From assembly GCF_900182955.1 (NCBI RefSeq), contig NZ_FXUL01000011.1, positions 62,001-126,000 of the forward strand: a DNA stretch of 64,000 nt, written 5' to 3'. Made by a program: the position numbers and the translations under genes. Under the pieces are notes generated by a model. That model was not told the origin of the DNA, made no database searches, and saw nothing but the letters and a program-made list of their open reading frames with translations. The number at the start of each line of letters is the position of its first letter. Position 1 is the stretch's first letter. Origin of the DNA: Noviherbaspirillum suwonense (GTDB lineage Bacteria > Pseudomonadota > Gammaproteobacteria > Burkholderiales > Burkholderiaceae_D). This document shows, piece by piece, positions 45,801 through 54,315 of the stretch.

Positions 45801-46812
45801 CGACCCGCATGCCGGCCAGGTAGACCGGCGGCGCGTACTGCGGACGGGTCCATGCCGCCAGCCGCCGGTCCTCGTGCGCCTGCCAGCGCTCCAGCAGCGA
45901 CAGCTCGAGGAAACGCTTGGCGTAGCGCTCGGCGACATCGGGCCGGTTCGCGGCCTGCGCCAGCCGGGCCAGGAACTTCAGCAGCGCGATGTCGCGCCCG
46001 AACGGGCCGATGCGCTTTTCGGCAGCGCCCAGCGCCTCGTTCATCAGGCCGCCGGACTGCAGCGTGCGCAGGCCTTCGATGAAGTAGGCGCGCTGCGCGT
46101 CGCGGCTGGCGCTGCGGTCCATCGCGATGAACAGCAGCGCGGCGCTGAGCCGGTACTCCCCGAGGCCCAGCGCGCCGCGCGCGGCTTCCGCATAGCGCTC
46201 GGCGGCCAATTGGCCGGGGGCGGCAGGCAGGCGCCGGAACGCGGCCAGGGCCACGTCGGACGCGTCGACGCCCAAAGCGCGCGCGCCCAGCAGGTCGAGC
46301 TGGTGCGCCGACAGCCGCTTCTGCTGCATCAGCTCGCGCAGCTTGTCCCGCAGCTGCGCGAGCAGCATGTCCCGCGCCGGCGAGCGCATGTCCGCCGCGA
46401 AGAATTCCTGCTCGGCCAGCATCAGCCTGATCCAGCCGGCCTCGGCCATGAAGGCCGGGTCGCGGGCCGCCTGCGGCGCATCCATCAGCTTCCTGGCGCC
46501 GGCATAGTCGCCCTGCGTCACCAGCTTCCTGATCAGCTGCAGCCGCAGGCCGCTGTCGCCGGGGTCGGCCTTCAGGAAGACTTTCAGGTATTCGATGGTC
46601 AGCGACGTGTCGGCGCGGCCGGCCGCGCTGTCGGCGGCCGTCAGCCGCTGTTCCAGCGTGCGGTGCGGATAGACGAGCAGCAGCCCCAGGCTCAGCGCGA
46701 GCCCGAATCCAACCACCGTCCATGGCGAGAACAGACGCTGCCGCTCAAGCGGCGCATCGAACGCGTGCCAGGTACCGTGTCGTTTGAAGGGAGCTGGGGG
46801 AACCGAATTCAT
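42841..46812 (-). CDS. pelB: Pel outer-membrane export porin with TPR scaffold, PelB
   Basis: 1323 residues (P. aeruginosa 1193). One N-terminal membrane helix (WTVVGFGLALSLGLLLVY, ~32-49), a very long periplasmic TPR superhelix (~60-950), then a C-terminal beta barrel (~1000-1323) ending in an aromatic residue (LGLDYHLYY), as outer membrane proteins do. The TPR part docks PelA and the barrel exports Pel. A Pro/Ala/Gly-rich linker (~875-905) interrupts the TPR region. The ATG at 46812 would overlap pelA by 68 bases and has no close ribosome binding site; a slightly later start cannot be excluded. Confidence 0.94.
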   Translation of the reverse strand: MNSVPPAPFKRHGTWHAFDAPLERQRLFSPWTVVGFGLALSLGLLLVYPHRTLEQRLTAADSAAGRADTSLTIEYLKVFLKADPGDSGLRLQLIRKLVTQGDYAGARKLMDAPQAARDPAFMAEAGWIRLMLAEQEFFAADMRSPARDMLLAQLRDKLRELMQQKRLSAHQLDLLGARALGVDASDVALAAFRRLPAAPGQLAAERYAEAARGALGLGEYRLSAALLFIAMDRSASRDAQRAYFIEGLRTLQSGGLMNEALGAAEKRIGPFGRDIALLKFLARLAQAANRPDVAERYAKRFLELSLLERWQAHEDRRLAAWTRPQYAPPVYLAGMRVELASAAVPAGGPALPFDEEAYSMGYQIFLANRNLTDARRVAQSAVQQQPQSTAWRKRLAEVSEWAGAPQDALAQWLAYAQMTGSEAAWDATLRLSDSLVDQAVLRLALEHKLAAAPGSQQWLNRLLALHEASGAPGEAIALLKGRLAQRGLAQGAGRIRELELLAGIQERAGQDADALATTLQLQRENGPRTAYALKIADFHYRQGAFRFAYDALEAARGAAAPDDVLYWRNYAELARLLQDDAGAERGYRALLAANAQSDADLANLAAVWRAERPREAAALALYAFQRNGSPALAEEALGIYLQLGDHAAARGLLARLDGAQRRALEGRTGFLLLRASLAQLGEDLAGARRDLRAVLQIDPASIEARASLIWVMLALRDTGALKDSLRQWAADANDNEALWDPYAAALMSLNRQDEALRWFRKSGIKKQDYLWLMSYAECLDANSQPEQAWRIRRHVWTELRKPALLAQLQPAQYAAMRERLAALAPAFTGGEAAWRIMQALLRTGQPEPAAAQSGPADAPQPARDGRELLQLLAADQAAPAGAAAAAPGTPAGPQDLFTQAGPRDDARLSASAREVALAYALNNDASDLARAWMASRYAGQLARPLWGELSLMLQGGDRDRLNALLDDMPDWLPMVDRVDAAERAGRPALAQTLAFDQLARLPQDEALHQRVVSLGTADPAPLQASVASVRESPLVATDTVLRGSVALGAGLKMSATLSERRQHSDDEALLSAVPRSDRVLALAVSRRLDNGILTATLQRREALAGSNGLKLEMEIAPARDLRIGMAAGVNQVSTDSVLLRVGGMQSGLDLNATYAFSTREYGRIDIGWRRYRAQGGAGLGSGATWRVELGTRLRLEYPDLTLRGFVMGNRFSPDGQDARLAGLLPAGADPAITRLLPEGSQTWGLLLGAGTSAENGYHRAWRPYGEIGLTHNSVTGAGRQLRAGVAGSVLGGDVLRMRWQRVSGNPSAEQGSRELGLDYHLYY

Positions 46813-49627
46813 AGTAGCTGGTGTTATTCATCCTTTTGTCGGAGGGCGCTTGCGCGGTGGTGGTAAAGCGTCCGGCGCCGGGCCGCACCGGCGTCACCGG
46901 CTTGCCGTCGATGGAAAGGCTGCAGGCCGCCGGCGAGGCCAGCGCCAGCAGGCCCAGGCCGGCGCCGTTGACGGTGAGCGTGAACTGCAGCTCGCCGGGA
47001 CCGCGCCGCAATTCGCTGATGGCGCCGTTGGCCTCGGCCACGTAGACCTGCGGTGCGGCGCCGGCAGCCGCCGGCCCGATCCTGGCTTGCGCGCCGGACA
47101 GCGTCAAGTAGGTCGCGGCCGGCCCCGGCGTGAAGCCGGCGATGCCCTCGCCCAGGCCCGGCAGCGGCGCCGCCGCCGGCAGCCGCAGCGTGCGTAGGTC
47201 GGCGCCGGTGCGCACCACCAGTTCGCCGGTGGCATGGTCGCGGGCGATGGTGGCGGACTCGAAGTCCATCACCTTGCGGATGTACTGGGAGCCGAACACG
47301 CGGGTGGTCGGCTGCGCGACGGCCCACTGGTAGATCCGGTGCAGCGCGGCGATGGATGCCGGCTTGCTGGCCGAGTACACGTGGTAATAGATGTCGATGG
47401 GCTTGAAGCGGTGCGGCGCGCCGGTCAGTTCGAAGGTCTCGATGACCCGCTCGAAGCCGTAGAACGGGCCGGTCCAGTCATTGGTATAGACGTTCTCGTT
47501 CTGGTGCGGCGCATAGACCTGGTACCAGCCGCCCTTGCGTATGCCCTGCGACGCGATCTCGGTCCAGGAATTGCGGCTGCGGGTGATCGTGGTGTCGCCG
47601 CCGTTCAGGTTCAGGTAGCCGTGGCGTGCGGTCTCCGCGATCGCCGCGGCCGGCGGCACGCAGTCGCCGCTCCACAGGAAGACGGACGCGGTCTTGCCGG
47701 CCGGGAGCAGCCCATTGATATACGCCATCGAGCCCTGCACCTCGCGCGTCAGGTCCAGCGTGTAGCCGGGCAGCTTCAGGCGGTTGGCCGGGCCGGTGTC
47801 CTTCATGGCCGCGGCCCAGTTGAACGGGTGCGAATACGAATGGCTGGCCGCCTCCACCTGCGGCTGCGCATAGATGCGGCGGGCGATCGCCTCCAGCGCC
47901 GCCGATGCCTGCGGGTACAGGCCGGAGGCCGACAGCTCGCCCTCGATCACCGACACCGTGCTGGGCAGGCGGTAGCGGTCGATGAACTGCTTCTCCATGA
48001 TTTCCGATGCATACGGCGTGCCGGGCACCTCGGCGCGGGACGCGAAGCCGTCGCCGTCGACATGGACCATCAGCATGCGCCGGCCGCCCTCGGTGGTGAC
48101 GTCCGGCACCGGCAGCGCGGGCAGCGCCAGCGCCTCGCGCAGGAAGGCGAGCGGCTGCACCACCCAGTGCTGAAAGTCGGCGCCGGGCACTTCCTGGATC
48201 GCGAACGGCGCCAGCACATAGCCGCCCCAGGCGGTGATGGCGGCGGCGTCGTAGCTGTTGCCGCGGCTGTCGGCCAGGCGCAGCAGGCTGCGCGCCGGCG
48301 CGCCGTCGGCGAGGCGCAGCGGCGACAGCGCGCTGCGGTCGGGCAGCGGTTCGGCCTCGAAGCCGACCAGGCCGCTGTCGCGCGACTGTATCTGCAGCCG
48401 CCCCGGCGCGGGCGGCGGCTGCATCTGCAGGCCGAGCGGCTGCAGCAGCGCCTGGTCGGGCGTGAAGCCCAGCGCATTGAACATGGCCACCCGCACGCCC
48501 TCGGCCGCGCGCCGCGCCAGCCACGGCCCCAGCGCCGGATGCCGCTCGCCGCTGCGCATCCAGCTGACGACGCCGGCATAGCGGCCGGCCAGCACGCCTT
48601 CCGGCAGCGGCGTCGTCGCCAGGTCGAGCAGTTCGTAGCGCAGGCCCAGGTGGTTCAGCTGTATGCCGAGGAAACGCTGGCCCTCGCTGAGGTGCAGGTC
48701 GTTGCCGGCGCCGTTGACCAGCACCAGCACGGTGCGCGGCAGCAGCTCCAGCGTGCCGACGCCGAGCGAACCCAGCCCGCCGTCGGCGACCCACGGGATG
48801 AAGCCGTCGGCGCGGATGCGGGCCGCGGTCGCGCGCGCCAGTTCGCGCGCGCCCGGCGCGGCCGGGTCGACGTAATCGATGGCGATGGCCGGCAGGTGGT
48901 AACGGTCGCGCGCCTCGCGCAGCCGGTCGGACAGCCAGTCGCGGTCCGCCTGCGGCACCGGCCGGTACGCATTCGCCGCCGCGTCATAGCCCTGGTACAG
49001 CGATTCGGCCGCGACCGCGCTGACCAGCGGCGCGACCTGCGGCAGCAACTCGAAGCCGCGATTGAGCATCAGCTTGCCGTCGGGGTAGCGGCGCTTGAAT
49101 TCCCTGAGGATGGCGACCATCGCCGCCTGCTGGGCGCGGCGGGCGTCGTCGGTGTCGGCGAACAACTGGTAGGAATCGAGCGTGTCGAGGAAAAAGCCGC
49201 GCCAGCCGCGCTGCCATAACGGCGCGATGACGGTGTCGAGGAAAAACGCCTGCCAGCCGGGCGCGGCCTGGTCGATCACCCGGCTGCCCCAGGCGGCGTT
49301 GCTGCCGCGCAGGCTGCCCGCCGGCAGGCTGGCGTAGTAGGACCGGGTCGGGTGGACCTCGCCCAGCGACACATAGGCATACAGCTCGTGCGCGCCGTCC
49401 GCCGGCGCGCGCGCATGCGCCCTCGGGTCCGGCACGAAGTCCGGCTCCACTACCGCGATGTCGAATGCCTTCAGGTCTGCCAGCGGCGGCTGCGCACCGT
49501 AGTAGAAGGCGACGCTGGGCGGCCGGGGCCGGGGCTGGGGCTGTGAATGAGCCAGTCCCGGCAGGCAGCCCAGCATCACCACGAAGGTCTGCCAGAGGCG
49601 GTTAAGAAAAAAGTTAGGCAATCGCAC
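46745..49627 (-). CDS. pelA: Pel hydrolase/deacetylase PelA
   Basis: 960 residues with the start chosen here (P. aeruginosa 948). A signal peptide (LWQTFVVMLGCLPGLAHS) precedes a glycoside hydrolase domain (SVAFYYGAQPPLADLKAFD onward, ~35-290), a Rossmann-like middle part and a deacetylase domain. The deacetylase metal site is visible as HVDGDGF (Asp-x-Asp) and ASHSYSHPFNW (two His). PelA removes acetyl groups from Pel in the periplasm and can cut the polymer. The GTG at 49627 gives a compact signal peptide and leaves the direct repeats at 49725-49760 untranslated; the frame is open to an ATG at 49738, which would add 37 residues before the signal peptide and lie inside those repeats. Confidence 0.92.
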   Translation of the reverse strand: MRLPNFFLNRLWQTFVVMLGCLPGLAHSQPQPRPRPPSVAFYYGAQPPLADLKAFDIAVVEPDFVPDPRAHARAPADGAHELYAYVSLGEVHPTRSYYASLPAGSLRGSNAAWGSRVIDQAAPGWQAFFLDTVIAPLWQRGWRGFFLDTLDSYQLFADTDDARRAQQAAMVAILREFKRRYPDGKLMLNRGFELLPQVAPLVSAVAAESLYQGYDAAANAYRPVPQADRDWLSDRLREARDRYHLPAIAIDYVDPAAPGARELARATAARIRADGFIPWVADGGLGSLGVGTLELLPRTVLVLVNGAGNDLHLSEGQRFLGIQLNHLGLRYELLDLATTPLPEGVLAGRYAGVVSWMRSGERHPALGPWLARRAAEGVRVAMFNALGFTPDQALLQPLGLQMQPPPAPGRLQIQSRDSGLVGFEAEPLPDRSALSPLRLADGAPARSLLRLADSRGNSYDAAAITAWGGYVLAPFAIQEVPGADFQHWVVQPLAFLREALALPALPVPDVTTEGGRRMLMVHVDGDGFASRAEVPGTPYASEIMEKQFIDRYRLPSTVSVIEGELSASGLYPQASAALEAIARRIYAQPQVEAASHSYSHPFNWAAAMKDTGPANRLKLPGYTLDLTREVQGSMAYINGLLPAGKTASVFLWSGDCVPPAAAIAETARHGYLNLNGGDTTITRSRNSWTEIASQGIRKGGWYQVYAPHQNENVYTNDWTGPFYGFERVIETFELTGAPHRFKPIDIYYHVYSASKPASIAALHRIYQWAVAQPTTRVFGSQYIRKVMDFESATIARDHATGELVVRTGADLRTLRLPAAAPLPGLGEGIAGFTPGPAATYLTLSGAQARIGPAAAGAAPQVYVAEANGAISELRRGPGELQFTLTVNGAGLGLLALASPAACSLSIDGKPVTPVRPGAGRFTTTAQAPSDKRMNNTSYYEFGSPSSLQTTRYLARVRCAA

Positions 49628-49724
49628 GATCCATCCGGACGCCGCAGGCGACAAGCCCCCGGCAGAAAACCTGTACGGCACGGCGGAAAACGACCTGAAA
49701 ACCGCATGCCGTGTAGCAATTTTG

Positions 49725-49760
49725 TTAATCGAACGCATTAAACGTTAACCGAACGGATTA
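49725..49760. promoter_or_regulatory. Tandem operator-like direct repeat in front of pelA
   Basis: TTAATCGAACGCATTA (49725-49740) and TTAACCGAACGGATTA (49745-49760) match at 14 of 16 positions and are offset by exactly 20 bases, about two helical turns. Each unit also has a TTAA/ATTA(A) half-dyad. They overlap the position where transcription from the -10 at 49758-49763 would start, as expected for a repressor or dual regulator of pel. Confidence 0.55.
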
Positions 49761-49763
49761 TGA
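49758..49763 (-). promoter_or_regulatory. Possible -10 element of the pel operon
   Basis: On the minus strand this reads CATAAT, five of six matches to TATAAT. The -35 position (around 49781-49786) is poor, so activator help is likely. The start point would fall inside the direct repeats. Confidence 0.35.
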
Positions 49764-49772
49764 AGGCAGCAG

Positions 49773-49796
49773 GGAAATTGCGACAGCGAAATTTCC
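49773..49796. promoter_or_regulatory. Inverted repeat upstream of the pel -10
   Basis: GGAAATT (49773-49779) and AATTTCC (49790-49796) form a 7 bp dyad with a 10-base spacer. It covers the -35 region of the proposed pel promoter, a typical activator or repressor position. Confidence 0.45.
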
Positions 49797-50042
49797 ACTG
49801 ATCAATTATTTTGGGCGTCGAGGATGTTGTTTTGACGTCTGACCGACCTCTTGTCCCGGTGCGACTGAAGCCATCCGTCGCCAGGGGATTACACTGCCCG
49901 CCATGCCGCCTGCTGCGGGAATGACATCGGCGCGTTCGGCAGCGGCGCAGGAACAGATGCCGGCGCGAGTCTTGCTTCCTACCATCGCGGCCGCGCAGCC
50001 GTGGCGGCCGCCTCGATCAACCATCACCATGGAAAACACCCG

Positions 50043-50282
50043 ATGACCAAGACAATCCCGCCCCTGCGCTCCGTTGCCGCCGTTTCCGTCTGCACCACGA
50101 TGGCGCTGCTGGCCGGCCCCGCATTCGCGCATGACGGCCCGCACCAGATGACCTACCTGCAAAGCCTGCTGCATGAACTGTCCCATGCCGGCAGCCTGGC
50201 CGCCGCGCTGGCGGTCGCGGTGCCGCTCGCGTTCGCCGCCTGGGGCATGCAGCGACGGCGGGCTGCGCGGGCCAAACTGTAG
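50043..50282 (+). CDS. Small secreted or membrane-anchored protein
   Basis: 79 residues. A signal peptide (residues 1-29, AFA before HDGPHQMTYLQSLLHELSH) leads into one hydrophobic segment (SLAAALAVAVPLAFAAWGM) and a basic tail (QRRRAARAKL), so the product is probably a small protein anchored by its C-terminal helix with a histidine-containing periplasmic part. I recognise no family. It lies alone between pelA (divergent) and glgA (same strand, 151 bases on). The ATG at 50043 gives the signal peptide directly. Confidence 0.65.
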   Translation: MTKTIPPLRSVAAVSVCTTMALLAGPAFAHDGPHQMTYLQSLLHELSHAGSLAAALAVAVPLAFAAWGMQRRRAARAKL

Positions 50283-50433
50283 GATAAATCCCACAGCCGT
50301 ATGCGATTGCCGCCGATACTGAATTTGCAACATTCCCGTTAGAGTTGCGACTCTGTCCAGCGTGTGACTGATAGTCGTAGCCATCCGGTCGAAAACAGCG
50401 CGGGCCATACTTAAACAGTACAAGGGGAGTTAA

Positions 50434-51990
50434 ATGGGGAGAGCGCGCGTATTGCTCGTGGCGTCGGAAGCGGTGCCACTGGTGAAGACCGGCGGTTTGG
50501 CGGATGTAATCACGGCGCTGGCCGCCGTGCTCGTGGAGCATGGCGTGGACGCAACCATCCTGATGCCTGCCTATCCCGCCGCCGTCGAACGCGCGGCTGG
50601 CCTGCGCCAGATCGGCCAGATTTTCGATGATCTCCCCGGCGGCTCCGGCCGCCTCCTGCTGGGCTGCATGCCGGGCCAGCAAGTCCAGGTGCCGGTGCTG
50701 CTGCTCGACACCGAGCGCTTCGCCCGCCGCAGCGGCGACCCCTACGTCAACGACGACGGCAATGAATACGACGACAACGCGCTCGCCTTCGGCGACCTGG
50801 CCGAGGTTGCCGCGCGCATCTGCGCCGGCCGGACCATGGTGCCGGCGCCGCACGTGGTGCATGCGAACGACTGGCACACCGGCCTGGTGCCGCTGCTGCT
50901 GCGGGTCCGCGGCATCACCGGCGTCGGCTCGGCGCTGACCATACACAACCTGGCCTTCCAGGGCAATGTCGACATGTGCCTGGCGGGCCAGCTGGGCGTG
51001 CCGGGCCACATGCTAGATGCCGACGGCGTCGAGTTCTGGGGCAGGCTCAGCTTCATGAAGGCCGGCATCCTGTGCGCCGACCGCATCACCGCGGTCAGCG
51101 ACACCTATGCGGCCGAGATCCTGACGCCGCGCTTCGGCCACGGCTTGGACGGCCTGCTCGACAGCCGCCGCGACGCGCTGCTGGCCATACCGAACGGCGT
51201 CGACACCGACGCCTGGAACCCGTCCCGCGACCCGTTGATCGCGCGCCAGTTCAGCCTGGCCGACATGACCGGCAAGGCCGCCTGCAAGCGCGACCTGCAA
51301 AAGCAGTTCGGCCTGCCGGTGGAGCCGTTCGCGCCGCTGGTGGCGCTGGGCAGCCGCATCACCCACCAGAAGATGGCCGACGTCGCGCTCGACGCGCTGC
51401 CGCGCCTGCTGGACCAGCATCCCCGGATGCAGGTGGCGGTGCTGGGCCGCGGCGACCATGGCTACGAGGCGCGCTTCAGGCAGCTCGCCGCCGACTACCC
51501 GGACCGGGTCGCGGTGCATGTCGGCTACGATGAAAAGCTGGCGCACGCGCTGCATGCCGGCGCCGACATGCTGCTGCACGGCACCCGCTTCGAGCCGTTC
51601 GGCCTGACCCCTATCTACGCGATGTTGTACGGCACGATACCGGTGGCCTCGCGCGTCGGCGGCCTGTGCGACACGGTGGCGGATGTCGGCAGCGCCGACG
51701 CGCCGGACGAGTCGGCAAGCGGCGTGCTGTTCGACGGCGAAAGCGCCGACGACATGGTCGCGGCGATGGCGCGGGCGCTGGCGCTGTATGGCCAGACCAA
51801 GCACTGGCAGCGGCTGCAGCGCAATGCGATGCAGGCCGATTTTTCATGGTACGGACCGGCGCGCAAATACCTGCGCATGTACGCCGACATCGCGCCCGAA
51901 AGCGCCCGCGCGCTGTTCAGGAGCACACTGCTGCCGCGCCCGTCGGCCAGCGGCGACAAGGCCGCGGCCGCTTCCTACAAGCGGGCCTGA
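50434..51990 (+). CDS. glgA: Glycogen synthase (ADP-glucose type)
   Basis: 518 residues. GT5 family: the ADP-glucose-binding KTGGLADV is at residues 18-25, and the C-terminal Rossmann domain has [17 protein letters not shown] and the acceptor/donor stretch [21 protein letters not shown]. It elongates alpha-1,4-glucan. AAGGGGAG lies just before the ATG, a strong ribosome binding site. First gene of the glgA-glgB-glgX-malQ-treY operon; glgC, which supplies ADP-glucose, is not in the window. A hairpin AGAGT/ACTCT (50341-50354) lies in the leader. Confidence 0.95.
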   Translation: MGRARVLLVASEAVPLVKTGGLADVITALAAVLVEHGVDATILMPAYPAAVERAAGLRQIGQIFDDLPGGSGRLLLGCMPGQQVQVPVLLLDTERFARRSGDPYVNDDGNEYDDNALAFGDLAEVAARICAGRTMVPAPHVVHANDWHTGLVPLLLRVRGITGVGSALTIHNLAFQGNVDMCLAGQLGVPGHMLDADGVEFWGRLSFMKAGILCADRITAVSDTYAAEILTPRFGHGLDGLLDSRRDALLAIPNGVDTDAWNPSRDPLIARQFSLADMTGKAACKRDLQKQFGLPVEPFAPLVALGSRITHQKMADVALDALPRLLDQHPRMQVAVLGRGDHGYEARFRQLAADYPDRVAVHVGYDEKLAHALHAGADMLLHGTRFEPFGLTPIYAMLYGTIPVASRVGGLCDTVADVGSADAPDESASGVLFDGESADDMVAAMARALALYGQTKHWQRLQRNAMQADFSWYGPARKYLRMYADIAPESARALFRSTLLPRPSASGDKAAAASYKRA

Positions 51991-52036
51991 CTCTCCATGC
52001 ACGGCGCTGAACGCAAACAGACAACTCGAGGAATTC

Positions 52037-54313
52037 ATGCAGCAAGAAACTGAACAGGAACGCCGCGCCATCGTGTCGGCCGGCGAAGGCCAGATCCCCA
52101 CGCACCTGATCGACGCGCTCGCCGAAGGCCGGGCGCAAGACCCGTTCAGCCTGCTCGGCCCGCACATGGCCGGCCGCAGGCTGCAGATCAGGACCTGGCA
52201 GCCGGGCGCGCAGCGGGTGCATGTCATCGGCCTGCGCGGCGGCATGCTGGGCGAACTGGCCAGGATCGACGAGCGCGGCATGTTTGCCGGCACGCCGGCG
52301 CGGATGCGGCCCGGCCAGGCCTACCGGCTGCGCATCACCTGGAACGACGCCGAAGGCCGCGAGACCATCTACGAGACCGAAGACCCGTACAGCTTCGGCC
52401 TGCTGCTGGACGACCATGAGCTGGGCCTGCTGTCGGGCGGCGTGCATTACCGCCTCGGCCGCTGCCTGGGCGCGCAGCCGATGACCATCAACGGCGTGGC
52501 CGGCACCCGTTTCGCGGTGTGGGCGCCGACCGCGCAGCGGGTCTCGGTGGTCGGCGACTTCAACCTGTGGGACGGCCGCCGGCATCCGATGCGGCTGCGC
52601 CACGAAGCCGGCATCTGGGAACTGTTCATCCCGCGCATCACCGTCGGCGAGCGCTACAAGTATGAGCTGCTGTCGGCCAGCGGGCAACTGCTGCCGCAGA
52701 AGGCCGACCCGGTCGCCCGCGCCACCGAAGTGCCGCCGTCGACCTCGTCCATCGTGGCCCCGGTCCAGGTCCATGTCTGGCAGGACGAGGCATGGATGGC
52801 CGCGCGCCCCAGCCGCGAGACGCCCAATGCGCCGATCTCGATCTATGAAATGCATGCCGGCTCCTGGCAGCGCGAGGCCAGCGACTCCAACCGCAGCCTG
52901 ACCTGGGACGAGCTGGGCGACCGGCTGATCCCCTATGTCACCGACCTCGGCTTCACCCACGTGCAGATGCTGCCCGTGATGGAGCACCCGTTCGGCGGCT
53001 CCTGGGGCTACCAGCCGCTGGCGCAGTTCGCGCCGACCGCGCGCTTCGGCCCGCCCGAGGCGTTCGCCCGCTTCGTCGACCGCTGCCATGCGGCCGGCCT
53101 GGGCGTGCTGCTGGACTGGGTGCCGGCGCATTTCCCGTCCGACGCCCACGGCATCGCCCGCTTCGACGGCACCGCGCAGTACGAGCATGAAGACCCGCGC
53201 GAAGGCTTCCACCACGACTGGAACACGCTGATCTACAACTTCGGCCGCAACGAGGTGCGCGACTTCCTGATTTCCGGCGCGCTCGAATGGCTGGAGGAGT
53301 ATCACATCGACGGCCTGCGGGTCGACGCGGTGGCGTCCATGCTGTACCGCGACTACAGCCGCAAGCACGGCGAATGGGTGCCGAACATCCATGGCGGCCG
53401 AGAGAACCTGGAAGCGGTCGCCTTCCTGCGTGAACTGAACCGGGTCGTCGCCGAGCGCTGCCCGGGCGCCCTGATGATCGCCGAGGAATCGACGTCCTGG
53501 CCCGGCGTGACCGCGCCGCTCGACCAGGGCGGCCTGGGCTTTGCCTACAAGTGGAACATGGGCTGGATGCATGACACGCTGGAATACATCGAGCGCGATT
53601 CGCTGTTCCGCCGCTACCACCACGGCGAACTGATGCACAGCATCAGCTATGCGTGGAGCGAGCGCTACGTGCTGCCGGTGTCGCATGACGAGGTGGTCTA
53701 CGGCAAGCACTCGCTGCTGGGCAAGATGCCCGGCGACGAATGGCAGAAGCGCGCCAACCTGCGCGCCTACCTCGGCTTCATGTGGACCCATCCGGGCAAG
53801 AAGCTGCTGTTCATGGGCAGCGAGCTCGGCCAGTGGGAGGAATGGGACCATGACGGCACGCTGCCCTGGCACCTGCTGGACGACGAACGCCATCTCGGCA
53901 TCCACACGCTGGTGCGCGACCTGAACCACGTGTATGCGGCCGAGCCGTCGATGCACAGCGCCGACGCCGACCCGCGCGGCTTCGCCTGGGTGGTGCAGGA
54001 CGACTTCGACAACAGCGTCTACGCCTACCTGCGCCGGGGCGACGCCGCGGTCGGCGACGAGCCGCTGCTGGTGGTGCTGAACATGACGCCCGTGGTGCGC
54101 CACGACTACCGCGTGGGCGTGCCCGGCGTCGAAGGCCTGGGCATGTCTGCCTGGCGCACGATATTGAACACCGACGCCGCCGTCTACGGCGGCAGCAACG
54201 TCGGCAATCCGGAAACACTGATCGCGCAGGACCATCCCAGCCACGGCTATTCCCAGTCGCTGTCGATGACCCTGCCACCCCTATCCGCAATGATACTGAA
54301 AAGGAGTACTTGA
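52037..54313 (+). CDS. glgB: 1,4-alpha-glucan branching enzyme
   Basis: 758 residues with an N1 carbohydrate-binding module, CBM48, the GH13 barrel and a C-terminal beta domain. GH13 motifs: [26 protein letters not shown] (nucleophile Asp), [13 protein letters not shown] (acid/base Glu) and [11 protein letters not shown]. It makes the alpha-1,6 branches of glycogen. AGGA precedes the ATG at 52037, which is 46 bases after glgA. The glgX start follows almost at once, so the two are co-transcribed. Confidence 0.96.
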   Translation: MQQETEQERRAIVSAGEGQIPTHLIDALAEGRAQDPFSLLGPHMAGRRLQIRTWQPGAQRVHVIGLRGGMLGELARIDERGMFAGTPARMRPGQAYRLRITWNDAEGRETIYETEDPYSFGLLLDDHELGLLSGGVHYRLGRCLGAQPMTINGVAGTRFAVWAPTAQRVSVVGDFNLWDGRRHPMRLRHEAGIWELFIPRITVGERYKYELLSASGQLLPQKADPVARATEVPPSTSSIVAPVQVHVWQDEAWMAARPSRETPNAPISIYEMHAGSWQREASDSNRSLTWDELGDRLIPYVTDLGFTHVQMLPVMEHPFGGSWGYQPLAQFAPTARFGPPEAFARFVDRCHAAGLGVLLDWVPAHFPSDAHGIARFDGTAQYEHEDPREGFHHDWNTLIYNFGRNEVRDFLISGALEWLEEYHIDGLRVDAVASMLYRDYSRKHGEWVPNIHGGRENLEAVAFLRELNRVVAERCPGALMIAEESTSWPGVTAPLDQGGLGFAYKWNMGWMHDTLEYIERDSLFRRYHHGELMHSISYAWSERYVLPVSHDEVVYGKHSLLGKMPGDEWQKRANLRAYLGFMWTHPGKKLLFMGSELGQWEEWDHDGTLPWHLLDDERHLGIHTLVRDLNHVYAAEPSMHSADADPRGFAWVVQDDFDNSVYAYLRRGDAAVGDEPLLVVLNMTPVVRHDYRVGVPGVEGLGMSAWRTILNTDAAVYGGSNVGNPETLIAQDHPSHGYSQSLSMTLPPLSAMILKRST

Positions 54314-54315
54314 CT

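Larger units (their letters stand above)
49628..50042. other. pelA upstream region, 415 bases
   Basis: This divergent region holds the pel promoter and regulatory repeats in its part near 49720-49800, which is much richer in A+T than its surroundings. From 49800 to 50042 it is GC-rich and should contain the promoter of the small secreted-protein gene at 50043; I see no clear elements for that gene. Confidence 0.55.

Noticed and set aside
49628-49738. ATG at 49738 as the pelA start
   Set aside because: It would place the start codon inside a direct repeat near the promoter and put 37 residues before the signal peptide; the GTG at 49627 gives a normal signal peptide and length.
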